Translations under genes and position numbers: made by a program
Origin: Micromonospora profundi
GTDB lineage: Bacteria > Actinomycetota > Actinomycetes > Mycobacteriales > Micromonosporaceae
Assembly: GCF_011927785.1 (NCBI RefSeq)
Contig: NZ_JAATJK010000001.1
Coordinates: 3,436,001 to 3,500,000, forward strand
Reading direction: 5' to 3'
Length of the DNA: 64,000 bases
In this document: piece by piece, positions 9,483 through 18,092 of the stretch
Numbering within the stretch: position 1 is the first letter of the stretch
Layout: each line of letters starts with the position of its first letter
The notes under the pieces: model-generated
Seen by the model: only the letters and a program-made list of their open reading frames with translations
What the model was told of the DNA's origin: nothing
Database searches by the model: none

Positions 9483-11296
9483 GGTGTCTGCCCGTCGAGG
9501 TCGCCCGTGACGCAGAGATCGTGTTCCCGGTGGGAGGACACGGCGTGGGCGCCTACCCGGTTGGCGCCCGCGAGGAGGAGGCTCTCCCCGCGTTGCGCTG
9601 ACAGCAACATCCGTGCCTCTCCCCCGGTCAGGTTGAAGCTGTCGGCGACGGCGGCGATGGCCTGCGGGGCCTGGCGCATGAGGAGCTGGGTCGCCGAGTT
9701 CGCGACGACGGCCTGCCCGAGTTCGGAGCCCAGCAGGTCAGCGGCGTCCTGTGTCACCACGGACACCCCGGCTCGCCGCTTGCGGGCGGCCTTCGCCAGC
9801 CGGTTGAGGAATCGGACGCCTTCGCCGTCGCGCAGCAGGGTCCAGGCCTCGTCGACGATGACGAGGCGGCGTGGGTCGGCGGTCGGGCCGTCGGCGGGTG
9901 GGGCGTCGACTGTGCGCCAGATCGCGTCGAGGGCGAGGAGCATCCCGGGGGCGCGGAGTTCATCGGCGAGCTGTCGGGTGGACCAGACCACCAGGTGCCC
10001 GGTGGGGCCGGTGGTGGTGGGTCCGTCGAAGAGGTGGTTGAAGCTGCCGGTGGTCCACGGGGAGAGGCGGGCGGCAAGGGTGAGCGCCGGCGGTGTGGCG
10101 TCGCCCTCCAGTGCCGCGGCGACGTCGCGCAGCAGCGGAGCCGGGCGGGCCCAGGTGGTCGGTTCGTTGGTGATGCCGGCAGCAAGGTACGCGGCGTTGA
10201 CCGCCCGGTCGAGGGCGGCGCGCTCGGTGGGTGCCATCGCACCGTCGTGGCCGCCGGCGCCGAGCAGGACGTTGATCAGTGTGTGCACGAACAGGGCTCG
10301 CCGGTTGCGGGCGTCGGGTCGGTTGTCATCGGCGGCGACGTCCAGCGGGTTGAGTCGGACGTCGGGTGCGCCGAGTTGGATGACGGTGCCACCGACCGCT
10401 TCGGCCAGTCGCAGGTATTCGTCTTCGGGGTCGATGACGTTGACCTGCACTCCGTCATAGAGGGAGCGCAGCGTTTCGAGCTTGATGAAGTACGACTTAC
10501 CGGCGCCGGATCGGGCGAGTACGACGCTGTTGTGGTTGTCGGCGGCCCAGCGGTCGTGCCAGATGATGCCGTTGGTGGCGGTGTTGACCCCGTAGAGCAC
10601 CCCGGAGGCGCTGGGCGGGTCGCCTGGCAACGGGGCGGGCAGATCCCCGGAGGCCAGGGGCATCGCTGCAGCGAGGGCATCGGTGTCGAAGACCCGCCGC
10701 ATGCCGATGCTGTCTACGCCCATCGGCAGGGTCGACGTCCAGGCCGGCAGTTGCCGCCAGGTGGCCGGGACGGTGTCGAGCATGACCGAGGCGGCGGTGG
10801 CCCGTACGTGGGCGACGGACTCGGTCAACTCGTCCAGGTTGGGGGCGTGCACGGTGACGTAGTGGCCGACCCGAAACAGGCGGCTCGCGCCGCGGGCGAC
10901 CCGGTCGGCGAGCTCGGCGGCGTCCGCGGCGGCGGCCTCGGTGCTGGGGTCGTCGAGGCGTCCGTGTTGGGCGTCGGCGCGCCGGGAGGATTCCAGTCGG
11001 GCGCGTTGGCGGCGCAACCGGGACGCGGCGACCTGCGGGGCGAGCGGCTCGATGTGAATGACGACGTCGGCACGACCGGGCCAGCCGGTCAGTGGGAGCA
11101 GCCAACCGGCCCCGACCTCCGCCGGGTAGCCGTTGACGATCAACGTCGAGGCGTACCCCTCACCGATCTTGAGGTAGCGAGGGGTGACCTCCACGCTGGC
11201 CGGGCCGATCAGCGCGGCGAGGGTGTCGGCCTCCGCCGTCGGCGGTATCGCCGGGCGGGCAGGCCGACGAGGACGAAGCAGTCGCAGCAGGTTCAC
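9479..11296 (-). CDS. VirB4-like type IV secretion ATPase
   Basis: A 605-residue protein. The Walker A motif RSGAGKS is at about residues 259-266, followed by an acidic NVIDPEDEYLRLAEAVGG segment, and the Walker B LVIVDEAWTLL is at about 475-485. This matches the VirB4/TraC class of actinobacterial conjugation systems (SCO6880-like relatives). VirB4 powers assembly of the pilus or channel at the cytoplasmic membrane. It overlaps the coupling ATPase gene by 4 bp downstream and the PrgI-like gene by 4 bp upstream, forming a tight operon. It appears intact, unlike the first gene of the module. Confidence 0.85.
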   Translation of the reverse strand: MNLLRLLRPRRPARPAIPPTAEADTLAALIGPASVEVTPRYLKIGEGYASTLIVNGYPAEVGAGWLLPLTGWPGRADVVIHIEPLAPQVAASRLRRQRARLESSRRADAQHGRLDDPSTEAAAADAAELADRVARGASRLFRVGHYVTVHAPNLDELTESVAHVRATAASVMLDTVPATWRQLPAWTSTLPMGVDSIGMRRVFDTDALAAAMPLASGDLPAPLPGDPPSASGVLYGVNTATNGIIWHDRWAADNHNSVVLARSGAGKSYFIKLETLRSLYDGVQVNVIDPEDEYLRLAEAVGGTVIQLGAPDVRLNPLDVAADDNRPDARNRRALFVHTLINVLLGAGGHDGAMAPTERAALDRAVNAAYLAAGITNEPTTWARPAPLLRDVAAALEGDATPPALTLAARLSPWTTGSFNHLFDGPTTTGPTGHLVVWSTRQLADELRAPGMLLALDAIWRTVDAPPADGPTADPRRLVIVDEAWTLLRDGEGVRFLNRLAKAARKRRAGVSVVTQDAADLLGSELGQAVVANSATQLLMRQAPQAIAAVADSFNLTGGEARMLLSAQRGESLLLAGANRVGAHAVSSHREHDLCVTGDLDGQTP

Positions 11297-12225
11297 GACG
11301 GCTCCTCGGCGGTGATGGGCTCGTTAGGTAGGGCCCGTTCGCCGGGCACGGGCAGGGTGTAGGGGTCGACAGCGGCGGCCAGCACCGCGCAGACGGCAGG
11401 GCCATCCAGTACGCGGGTGCTGGCGCCCAGGCTCTGCAAGGCACCAGCGGTGTGCTCGGCGGCGCGCAATACGTCCTGGTCGCGGCGGGTGCCGGTAGCC
11501 GTATGGACGATGGTGACGGTGCGCCACAGCGGCTGCCGCTCGTCCTCCAGGTCGAGGAGGAACTCGGCGTAGTCCGCAGCGGCGTCGGCGAGCGCGGCGT
11601 TGGGCAGCAGGTCCGCGGCGTCGGCGATGCGCTGCGCGTGCCCGGCCAGGTCGACGCGTTGGGTGGAGACCACGATCTGCACCGGGGCCGTCAGGCTGTT
11701 GAGCCACCGCGCGTAGGCGCCGACCAGCGCGGCCTGCTCCGCTGGGGTGCGGAGTCCGAGGTTGACGGTGCTCACGGCGACCAGCGCAGCGCTGGTACCG
11801 CCGAGGTCGACCACCCCGTTGGTGGCGATCGACCGCGCCGGTAGGCGCAGTGGCGTCGGCGGGGTCAGCTCACCCTCGGCGCTGCTGGGGACCGGCGCCC
11901 ACCGCGGCGCCTTGAGCACCCCGCCGGGTGCGGGAACCTGCCGGCGTGGGGTGCGGGAGCCGCGAACCGCGGCGAGCAGCCAGGCGTCCAGACTCAATCC
12001 GTCGCGGCGGCCCAACGCGAGGACGGTTGCGGCGCCGAGCAGCGGGACCAGACCGCCGAGCAGGACCGGCATCGGCAGAACATCGAGCAGCCCCCGAAAC
12101 AGCAGGTAGGCGATGGCCACGGCGGCGGCCAGGATGGCGACCTGCCGCGTGGTCAGGTTGAACAGCAGGCGATCGGGTGTTTCGACGTCAGCGGGAATCC
12201 TGGCACGAAGATCGACATCAGACAT
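11293..12225 (-). CDS. PrgI/SCO6880-like conjugation membrane protein
   Basis: A 310-residue protein. The N-terminus RARIPADVETPDRLLFNLTTRQ followed by two hydrophobic segments (about 30-46 and 52-70) is the PrgI-family hallmark, and the rest is a soluble domain like those of SCO6880-type proteins. In Gram-positive conjugation systems this protein is encoded directly upstream of VirB4 and is thought to be a VirB3-like partner of it. The stop codon overlaps the VirB4-like start by 4 bp. A short gap of 42 bp separates it from the damaged gene upstream. Confidence 0.75.
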   Translation of the reverse strand: MSDVDLRARIPADVETPDRLLFNLTTRQVAILAAAVAIAYLLFRGLLDVLPMPVLLGGLVPLLGAATVLALGRRDGLSLDAWLLAAVRGSRTPRRQVPAPGGVLKAPRWAPVPSSAEGELTPPTPLRLPARSIATNGVVDLGGTSAALVAVSTVNLGLRTPAEQAALVGAYARWLNSLTAPVQIVVSTQRVDLAGHAQRIADAADLLPNAALADAAADYAEFLLDLEDERQPLWRTVTIVHTATGTRRDQDVLRAAEHTAGALQSLGASTRVLDGPAVCAVLAAAVDPYTLPVPGERALPNEPITAEEPS

Positions 12226-12267
12226 GGGGTCTCCTCAGGCAGTGGGTCGGGTCTGGGGCGTGAGGTG

Positions 12268-13205
12268 TCAGCCGGGCAAGCCATTACCGGTGTTGTTGCG
12301 TCGGGCCGACGGTCGGGAGGATGGAGTCGGCGGCAGAGGGCTGGTGGCTTGCGATCGCGCTGCCGCTGACGCGCGGGTGGTGCGCGGGCCGTACGCCGCC
12401 GTCGACGGCCAGCCCGTACCGCTCGGGGTTTGCGCCGCCGCCGGCCCCGGCCCGATCGACGACGGCGCCGCTCCGAACCCATGCGGTGGCCGATTCGTCC
12501 CGCGCAGGCCCTGGGCCGGGGAGTCCGCCGGCCAGCCGGTGCCGGAGTCGGTATAGGCCCACCATCGACGCCAGCGGGGCATGCGTTGGGGCATTGCGGT
12601 GGCCGGGGTCCGCCCGGACGGAACCCTCGGTAGAGCACGCTCCGCAGGGGCCGGTGCCACCGTCGGCACGGTCCTGCGCGGAACCGGTCCGGGCCGTGGT
12701 CCGCCGCCAGTCGGTCTCGGCAACGATGGGCCGGTCCCCGGTCCCCCGGGGCCGGTCTGGCCGGCGGCCGCTCGCGCCGCCGACAGGCCGGCCTGTCGCC
12801 CACCGCGCCACAGGCCCCCGGTCAAGGCCCGACTGACCTGCTGCACGATCGCGACGCGGATGAACGCGCCAACGACGTTGTTGGACTGACCCCCGGTGAC
12901 ATAGCGGCGCAGCAGGGCGGGGATCTTCACCACGGCCAACAGCAGGCAACAGATGATGAACAGGTTGAACGTGCCGGTTGGGTCGTCGGGCAGGCCGAGG
13001 GCGGGCAGGTTCGCCGTCGGACTGAGGAAGACGGGACGCCGACGAGGATGCCGACGATCCAGACGACCAGGTTGTTGATGACGGTCGGGAGGTTGTTGAC
13101 GGCGAGCAGGTCAGGCGCTCCGGCGATGGCCTGCGCAGCCGGGCCGAGCAGGACGCTGGCGTTGGTCGTAGTGGACAGGGACAGTCGGTTCAGGATGCGG
13201 CGCAT
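12268..13205 (-). pseudogene. Frameshifted chimera: pilin-like N-terminus joined to VirB6/TrbL-like C-terminus
   Basis: The frame starting at 13205 gives a signal-like start, then VINNLVVWIVGILVG, typical of small VirB2/TrbC-like subunits. At about 13030-13045 it leaves this frame: the reading continues sensibly only in the frame that ends at 12268, as VFLSPTANLPALGLPDD, a hydrophobic segment (FNLFIICCLLLAVVKIPALL) and then RRYVTGGQSNNVVGAFIRV, which resembles the tail of TrbL/VirB6-like proteins of this class. A Pro/Arg-rich end of about 150 residues follows. In the original frame translation ends at 12927 after a nonsense-like Cys/Pro-rich tail. Pilin and TrbL genes are normally neighbours in that order, so an internal deletion joining the two is the simplest explanation. 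A single sequencing error would account for the shift but not for the shortened product. Confidence 0.6.
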
Positions 13206-13511
13206 CGGTGGTCACCTCCCGCCCCACCTCTCAGTGGGGCGTACTCGAAAGCGGTTGGGAGGCGCCGCCCGTACGAGCGGGGACCGTGGAAGCACTGCTC
13301 CTTCCACACCGGGTTCGGTTTCGTGGTGAGCACGGACCTGGAGCCGGACCGAGTCACCACCCGTACCGGGCGGCGCCCGAGACCGCTCGCGTACCCCGGC
13401 TGGCGTGTCGGAGGGGTGATCGGTCTCGTGACCGCCAAGAGCCCGTGTTGGGCCCGGTTTCCCGGGGCTGACCGACCAACGCGTGGCCAACCGTCACCCA
13501 ACGGCGCCCGG
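13206..13511. other. Intergenic stretch upstream of the conjugation module
   Basis: About 306 bases with no convincing gene. It must carry the promoter for the minus-strand conjugation genes, if they have one here. I could not identify a clear -35/-10 pair. A GGCCAACCGTCACCCAACGG segment near 13480-13502 shares the TTGGCC/TTGGGT words found around the insertion sequence further right. Confidence 0.4.
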
Positions 13512-14309
13512 TCACTGACCGGGCCACGCCCGCAGGGACGTGCGGCGGACCGGCTTGGCCGGGCGGGAACGCAGCCGGACGTGGGCGAGTTCCCCGGCGC
13601 GGATCACATCGACCAGCCTCGACTCGGCCCGATCACGCCAGTGCGAGGCCAACTGTCCCGCGATGCCCCACCGAGCGGCAGCCGCTTGCACCGATGCGCC
13701 TTCCAGCCGCGTCTCGGCGATGATGTTGGCATCGTCGGCGTCGATCACCCCGATCGCCACCGCGCGGGCCAGAACGAACTCCGGGTGATCCCACGGCTGC
13801 AGCGGGGTACGTGGCCCAGGCGGCTCACTGTCGAAGGGTTCGGTGGTGACGTCGGCATACCGCACCTTCAGGCCCGCCCGCCCGGCAGCGTCGAGCATGC
13901 GCGGGAGGATCCGCGGCTGATCGACGTCCACCCGACGCATGAGGCGGTCCCAGAAGGTCCCCAGGATCTCCGCGTCGATATCGTCGCTGTCGCCCCGGTA
14001 ACTCCGCGCCAGCCCACCGGCCAAGGCCCGCAGGCCGGGCATCGCGAGGCCGACCGCCCCCAACCCCCAGCCAGGGCCGTCCTGGCGCGAGCGGACAACA
14101 AGTTCCCGCCACACCAGGTCGCGTACCTCTCGCGAGGTGTCCCGGTCAAGGAGGAACCGCTTCAGCTCGTACAGAGACATCAGGCGGTCCGGGCAGCCGT
14201 TGAACCGGCGGCCGTCGAACTGGAGAGTCGTGGGCGGGTCGACGAGCAGGTCGAACGCGCGCTGGGCGGAGTCCAGCGGAGATTCGGGCCATTCGGAGAA
14301 GGAAGGCAT
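13512..14309 (-). CDS. Probable DNA-binding regulator with sigma-factor-like layout
   Basis: A 265-residue protein. Residues about 70-125 (VWRELVVRSRQDG, LAMPGLRALAGGLARSY, DIDAEILGTFWDRL) resemble the core helices of sigma-70 region 2. Residues about 190-240 (DADDANIIAETRLEGASVQ, AAARWGIAGQLASHWRDRAE) resemble a region-4 type helix-turn-helix. I call it a regulator of the integrated element by resemblance only. It could equally be a non-sigma DNA-binding protein. It is read away from the palindrome-bearing control region on its 5' side and is followed, 306 bp later, by the conjugation module on the same strand. Confidence 0.5.
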   Translation of the reverse strand: MPSFSEWPESPLDSAQRAFDLLVDPPTTLQFDGRRFNGCPDRLMSLYELKRFLLDRDTSREVRDLVWRELVVRSRQDGPGWGLGAVGLAMPGLRALAGGLARSYRGDSDDIDAEILGTFWDRLMRRVDVDQPRILPRMLDAAGRAGLKVRYADVTTEPFDSEPPGPRTPLQPWDHPEFVLARAVAIGVIDADDANIIAETRLEGASVQAAAARWGIAGQLASHWRDRAESRLVDVIRAGELAHVRLRSRPAKPVRRTSLRAWPGQ

Positions 14310-14615
14310 CGCGGTACTCCCGGTGTGCGGCGGGCTGCCGCCGGCGGCGGTAGCTCTCGAGGCTCATCCACACACGCGCACCCAACACAGCCTGCCGTTC
14401 ATCGATGGTCTACTCCGCAGAGAACCGATCAAGAACCGGGTACACATACGACTGTTGTCCGCAGGCCACAGCGCTGAGCCGTCCTGTTGGCCAACAGGAC
14501 GCCGTTCTTCGCTGGACCGCGGCCGAAGCTTGTTGACAGGGCTTGTTCCAGCAGTTCAAGGGACTGTTGGCTGGTGTTGGGTAGAAACTGTCGACGCCGC
14601 GTGAAAACTGGATCT
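14310..14615. other. Left half of a divergent control region, cut by the insertion sequence
   Basis: About 306 bases without a gene between the sigma-like gene (minus) and the insertion sequence. It holds the perfect 20-bp palindrome at 14481-14500, a TTGACA at 14533-14538 with no convincing -10 partner, and TTGGCTGGTGTTGGGTAG words. Before the insertion it was probably continuous with 16323-16672. Confidence 0.45.
14481..14500. promoter_or_regulatory. Perfect 20-bp palindrome, operator-like
   Basis: GTCCTGTTGGCCAACAGGAC reads identically on both strands. It lies about 170 bp upstream of the sigma-like gene in the divergent control region, a likely place for an operator of the element's own regulator. 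Related words (CCTTGCCAACAAGG near 16350, GTTGGGTGGCCAAC near 16575) occur on the other side of the insertion sequence. Confidence 0.5.
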
Positions 14616-14650
14616 GGATCTGGCCCACTTTCCGTGATCAGGACTGACCC
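14616..14650 (+). repeat. Left inverted repeat of the ISL3 element
   Basis: 35-bp terminal inverted repeat. It differs from the right end at only two internal positions. Confidence 0.85.
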
Positions 14651-14686
14651 GGCTCGGGGTGCCGAGTCCACTGTGTAGGGTTCGTC

Positions 14687-16285
14687 GTGCGATCGGCTGA
14701 TCTTGTTGCGGTCCTGCCTCATCTGGCACCTGTCGTGGTTGAGCGAGTGGATCGGCAGTCAGCTGGTCTGCGGATATGGGCGCGAGCGCGAGCCCGTCGT
14801 GCGGCGTGTACCGGTTGTGGGCGTCGGGCCCGGCGGGTTCACAGCCGCTACGAACGTCGACTCAGCGATGCCGCGGTGGCTGGCCAGCCGGTGGAGATCC
14901 GGTTGCGGGTCCGCCGGTTCTTCTGCGACACGGTGCGCTGCCCGGTCCGCACGTTCGCCGAGCAAGTCAGCGGGTTGACCTGCAGGTATGGGCGGCGTAG
15001 TCCGCTGCTTCGTCAGACGCTGGAGAAGATCGGGCTGGCGCTTGCCGGTCGAGCGGGTGCCCGGCTGGCCGGCCGCCTCGGTCTGGTGACCAGCCGCAGC
15101 AGTGTCCTGAGGCTGGTCCGCGCCCTGCCCGACCCGCCGGTCGGGAGGCTCACCGCGGTGGGCGTGGATGACTTCGCCCTGCGCCGAGGCCGCTGCTACG
15201 CGACGGTGCTGGTCGACGTCGACACCCGCCGGCCGATTGATCTGCTACCCGATCGGGAAGCGGCAACCCTCGCCACCTGGCTGGGGCAGCATCCGAGCGT
15301 GCAGGTTATCTGCCGAGATCGCGCCAGCGCCTACGCCGAGGGCGCCCGCACCGGAGCGCCGCAGGCTATCCAGGTCGCCGACCGGTGGCATCTGTGGCAC
15401 AACCTCGCCGAACACGTCGAGAAGACCGTCGCCCGTCACCACGGCTGCCTCACCACCGCGCCGCCGCAGCCCGCACTGACGGCCACGGAGGACCTGATCC
15501 AGGTTGCCGTCGATGCCACTGCCCAACGGGCAGAGCAGGGACTGTTGGTGCCTCGAACCCGGCGCCGTTATGAGCAGGTTCAGGCGCTCTGGGCTGAGGG
15601 CCACAGCATCCGGGAGATCACCAGGCGACTCGACCTCGCCCGCGGCACCGTGCGCCGCTTCGCCCGCGCCGGCAGTGTCGATGAGCTCCTGGCCAAACCT
15701 CGCGCCGGGCGGCCCAGCATCCTCGACGACCACCTCGACTACCTGCACCAACGCCTCAACGATGGCATCACCAACGCCACCGAACTGTTCGCCGAGATCC
15801 GCGCCCGTGGCTACCGCGGCAGTGCCACCACCCTACGCACCTACCTGCAACCCCTACGAGCTGTCGCCACGCCACCACCAGCCCGACCCCGGCCGCCGAA
15901 AGTTCGCCGGATCACCACCTGGTTGCTGCGCCACCCCGACGCACTGCACCCCGACGACCAAGTCGGCCTTGCCACGATCCGTGCTGCCTGCCCGCACCTG
16001 AACGCTGTTGCGGACCACGTCAACGCGTTCGCGGAGATCCTTACCGGCCGCCACGGGCACCGCCTCAATGCCTGGATCACCGCAGTGACCGCAGACGACC
16101 AGCCCGACCTGCACTCGTTCATCGCTGGTCTGCGCCGTGACCACGACGCCGTCCTCAACGGCCTGACCCTTCCCTACAGCTCCGGCGTCGTCGAAGGACA
16201 CGTCAACCGAATCAAAATGATCAAGCGACAGATGTATGGCCGCGCGAACCTCGACCTGCTCCGCAAGCGAGTCCTGCTGAGCTGA
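14687..16285 (+). CDS. ISL3-family transposase
   Basis: A 532-residue protein. The N-terminus has a zinc-finger-like [15 protein letters not shown] segment with further cysteines in [13 protein letters not shown], then a helix-turn-helix region, the DDE-type core beginning [20 protein letters not shown] (first Asp), the second Asp in [14 protein letters not shown], and the conserved [17 protein letters not shown] second helix-turn-helix ([20 protein letters not shown]) lies mid-protein. The end ([20 protein letters not shown]) carries the catalytic Glu. This is the full ISL3 layout and length, so the transposase looks functional. It begins 37 bp inside the left repeat and stops 3 bp before the right one. 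Confidence 0.9.
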   Translation: MRSADLVAVLPHLAPVVVERVDRQSAGLRIWARARARRAACTGCGRRARRVHSRYERRLSDAAVAGQPVEIRLRVRRFFCDTVRCPVRTFAEQVSGLTCRYGRRSPLLRQTLEKIGLALAGRAGARLAGRLGLVTSRSSVLRLVRALPDPPVGRLTAVGVDDFALRRGRCYATVLVDVDTRRPIDLLPDREAATLATWLGQHPSVQVICRDRASAYAEGARTGAPQAIQVADRWHLWHNLAEHVEKTVARHHGCLTTAPPQPALTATEDLIQVAVDATAQRAEQGLLVPRTRRRYEQVQALWAEGHSIREITRRLDLARGTVRRFARAGSVDELLAKPRAGRPSILDDHLDYLHQRLNDGITNATELFAEIRARGYRGSATTLRTYLQPLRAVATPPPARPRPPKVRRITTWLLRHPDALHPDDQVGLATIRAACPHLNAVADHVNAFAEILTGRHGHRLNAWITAVTADDQPDLHSFIAGLRRDHDAVLNGLTLPYSSGVVEGHVNRIKMIKRQMYGRANLDLLRKRVLLS

Positions 16286-16287
16286 CC

Positions 16288-16322
16288 GGGTCAATCCCGA
16301 TCACGGAAAGTGGGCCAGATCC
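16288..16322 (-). repeat. Right inverted repeat of the ISL3 element
   Basis: 35-bp terminal inverted repeat, complementary to the left end at 33 of 35 positions. Confidence 0.85.
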
Positions 16323-16672
16323 AAAATTCGGCCGGCGTTGACAGAAACCTTGCCAACAAGGCGCGGCCGACCCGCTAGGAGACTGGTGCATCAACCGCGC
16401 GCACGGTCTGCTGCAAGGTTGAGGACCGGACGGTTCGACGTGGTCCGAACAGCAGTCCCCCCGGGCACCCGTCCGCCGTTGGGTCGAATCTCGTCGTCGT
16501 TGGGTGACAGCGCCCCGCTGTTGGGCCGACCCGGCGGGCCTCCTGACAGCAGGTTGCCAACCGTTGGGTGGCCGTTGGGTGGCCAACGCACTGCTCCCCC
16601 CCGCAGAGTCGCCGTCACGACCGCTCTTGGTGGTCGTGAGCACGGGCCAGCCGGTGTGGAAGCCACCCACCG
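16323..16672. other. Right half of the divided control region
   Basis: About 350 bases without a convincing gene between the insertion sequence and the 245-residue hypothetical gene. It begins with the inverted repeat CCTTGCCAACAAGG and contains the GTTGGG repeat cluster described separately. It probably holds the promoter of the rightward genes. No clear -35/-10 pair was identified. Confidence 0.4.
16476..16588. repeat. GTTGGG repeat cluster, iteron- or operator-like
   Basis: The word GTTGGG occurs five times in this stretch (near 16478, 16499, 16520, 16563 and 16574). The last two belong to a tandem pair of the 11-mer CCGTTGGGTGG, followed at once by CCAACG, which makes an inverted repeat with the preceding GTTGG. 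Repeats of this kind bind plasmid or element control proteins. Which protein binds here is not shown. Confidence 0.5.
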
Positions 16673-17410
16673 ATGACCAGATCCTCCGCGACACCCGAGA
16701 ATCCCAGCGGGCCGAACCCATCGTCCCGAGACAGCAGACACGACCCATCCGCCGACAACTCCACCTTCGGCCACCACCGCGACTTCCTTCACGTCGACGT
16801 CATCGTCGATGGCTCGCCGATCTGGATCTCGGTGTGGCGCAGCGGCGCCCTTGGCGAGATCCGCGAGTCCACGTTCCGCCGCCTGCTGGCGCGTCGGATC
16901 ATCGCCCTCTACAGCCGGCGCGGCGCAACCGTGGTCGACTTCGACGGCGACCCCACCGTTCGCGACGAGAGCATTGCCGCGGGCCGCACCTACCGCCCTG
17001 TCACCCATGCTGCGGACCTGGCCAGCCTCGACACCGCGGAGCAGGTCGACCTGGTCGTGCTGCGCTGGCCGCGACCACAGCCGCTCGCGCGACCCGCGCC
17101 GATCGACGGTGCGGTGGCCGACCTCTTCCGTGCCCTCCGGCTGGTCATCACCCCCGACGGCTTCGCGGTCCTCATCATCGAGCAGCGTCCGACCCAACCG
17201 GTGCCCACCGAGGTCGTGCACCTGGCCGGGCTTGTCCCCGAGGCTCACGCCGGTGGGATGAGCTACCTCCAGCATGTCCTCGCGATCACCGCACCGGTAG
17301 GCCTCACTGCGGACAGCGCAGACGCCGGACGGTCGGCGGCCAGTCGGCACGGCTCACCGACTCACCTGCACCTGCTGGTCTTCGTCGTACGAGCAGGCCA
17401 CCGTGACTGA
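16673..17410 (+). CDS. Hypothetical protein with methyltransferase-like fold
   Basis: A 245-residue protein. The segment LYSRRGATVVDFDGDPTVRD (about residues 83-102) looks like motif I of a SAM-dependent methyltransferase, and LRLVITPDGFAVLIIEQRP (about 160-178) resembles the strand pair after the catalytic loop. The usual DPPY/NPPY motif is absent, replaced by VVLRWPRP, so catalysis on DNA is doubtful. I infer the fold from pattern only. The gene overlaps the following XF1762-type frame by 8 bp, so they form a transcription unit reading away from the control region. Confidence 0.4.
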   Translation: MTRSSATPENPSGPNPSSRDSRHDPSADNSTFGHHRDFLHVDVIVDGSPIWISVWRSGALGEIRESTFRRLLARRIIALYSRRGATVVDFDGDPTVRDESIAAGRTYRPVTHAADLASLDTAEQVDLVVLRWPRPQPLARPAPIDGAVADLFRALRLVITPDGFAVLIIEQRPTQPVPTEVVHLAGLVPEAHAGGMSYLQHVLAITAPVGLTADSADAGRSAASRHGSPTHLHLLVFVVRAGHRD

Positions 17411-18092
17411 CCAGCCGGAGACTGCCGCCCACCATCGCCCGTCACGTCGCCGCCCAGCCCGTCCGCGGGTACGGCCGATCAGCTACCGACAGGCGTGCGC
17501 CTACATCAGCGCCCACCACCAGCAGCTCGAACGACCGCAGGGACACACGTTTTCCCTCGGACTGACCAACCACGCCGGCAACCTCATCGGGGTCGCCATG
17601 GTCGGCCGTCCCGACGCCCGCCACCACGACGGCCTGACCGCCGAGGTCACCCGCTTGGCGACCGACGGGCCACGCAACGCGTGCTCGGTCCTGCTCGCCG
17701 CCGCGTGGCGAGTCGCCCGACGCATGGGCTACCAACGCATGATCACCTACATCCGTACCGACAGGCCCGCCGCCGGCCTACGGGCCACGGGTTGGAAGGT
17801 CGTCACCGAAACGCCTCCCGTGCACGGGCGAAATCGGCTCAGCCGGCACCGAGCGCCGCGCCGCACCGGCGACGCAACCCGCACACATTGGCAGGTCACC
17901 ACCGAGGACTGGCGTACCCGAACCGAAACCGCCGACCGCGTCCCCGGCAGGCCAGAGAGGAACAGGGCCCACGGTGACCGGCCACACCGCAGCCACGCAC
18001 GCACCGGCGGATCAGTTCGTCTACCACCTCGACAAGCCCACCGGCACCCTGCGGCCGGTCCTCGACAAGAGGCCGACCTGGAGCGTCACCCC
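17403..18092 (+). CDS. XF1762-family domain, in frame with and without a stop before the integrase
   Basis: Residues about 20-165 match the XF1762 family known from actinobacterial mobile elements: ISYRQACAYISAHHQQL, then GLTNHAGNLIGVAMVGRPDA, LTAEVTRLATDGPRNACS and AAWRVARRMGYQRMITY. The layout is that of a GNAT-like fold. Downstream of about residue 185 the sequence turns into an Arg/Pro/His-rich run with no protein-like look, and the frame has no stop codon: it enters the integrase in frame and ends only at 19055. Either a fusion protein is made, or an ancestral stop and intervening genes were lost by deletion. A neighbouring frame (GTG at 17974) encodes a more protein-like DKPTGTLRPVLDKRPTW, which suggests that another small gene once began here. 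Confidence 0.6.

Larger units (their letters stand above)
14616..16322 (+). mobile_element. ISL3-family insertion sequence, complete
   Basis: A 1707-bp element bounded by 35-bp inverted repeats at 14616-14650 and 16288-16322 that match at 33 of 35 positions (outer end GGATCTGGCCCACTTTCCGT). It contains a single transposase gene. Both ends look intact. The 8 bp outside the two ends (CTGGATCT and AAAATTCG) differ, so no target duplication is visible. This suggests an old insertion, or recombination between copies after insertion. Confidence 0.85.
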
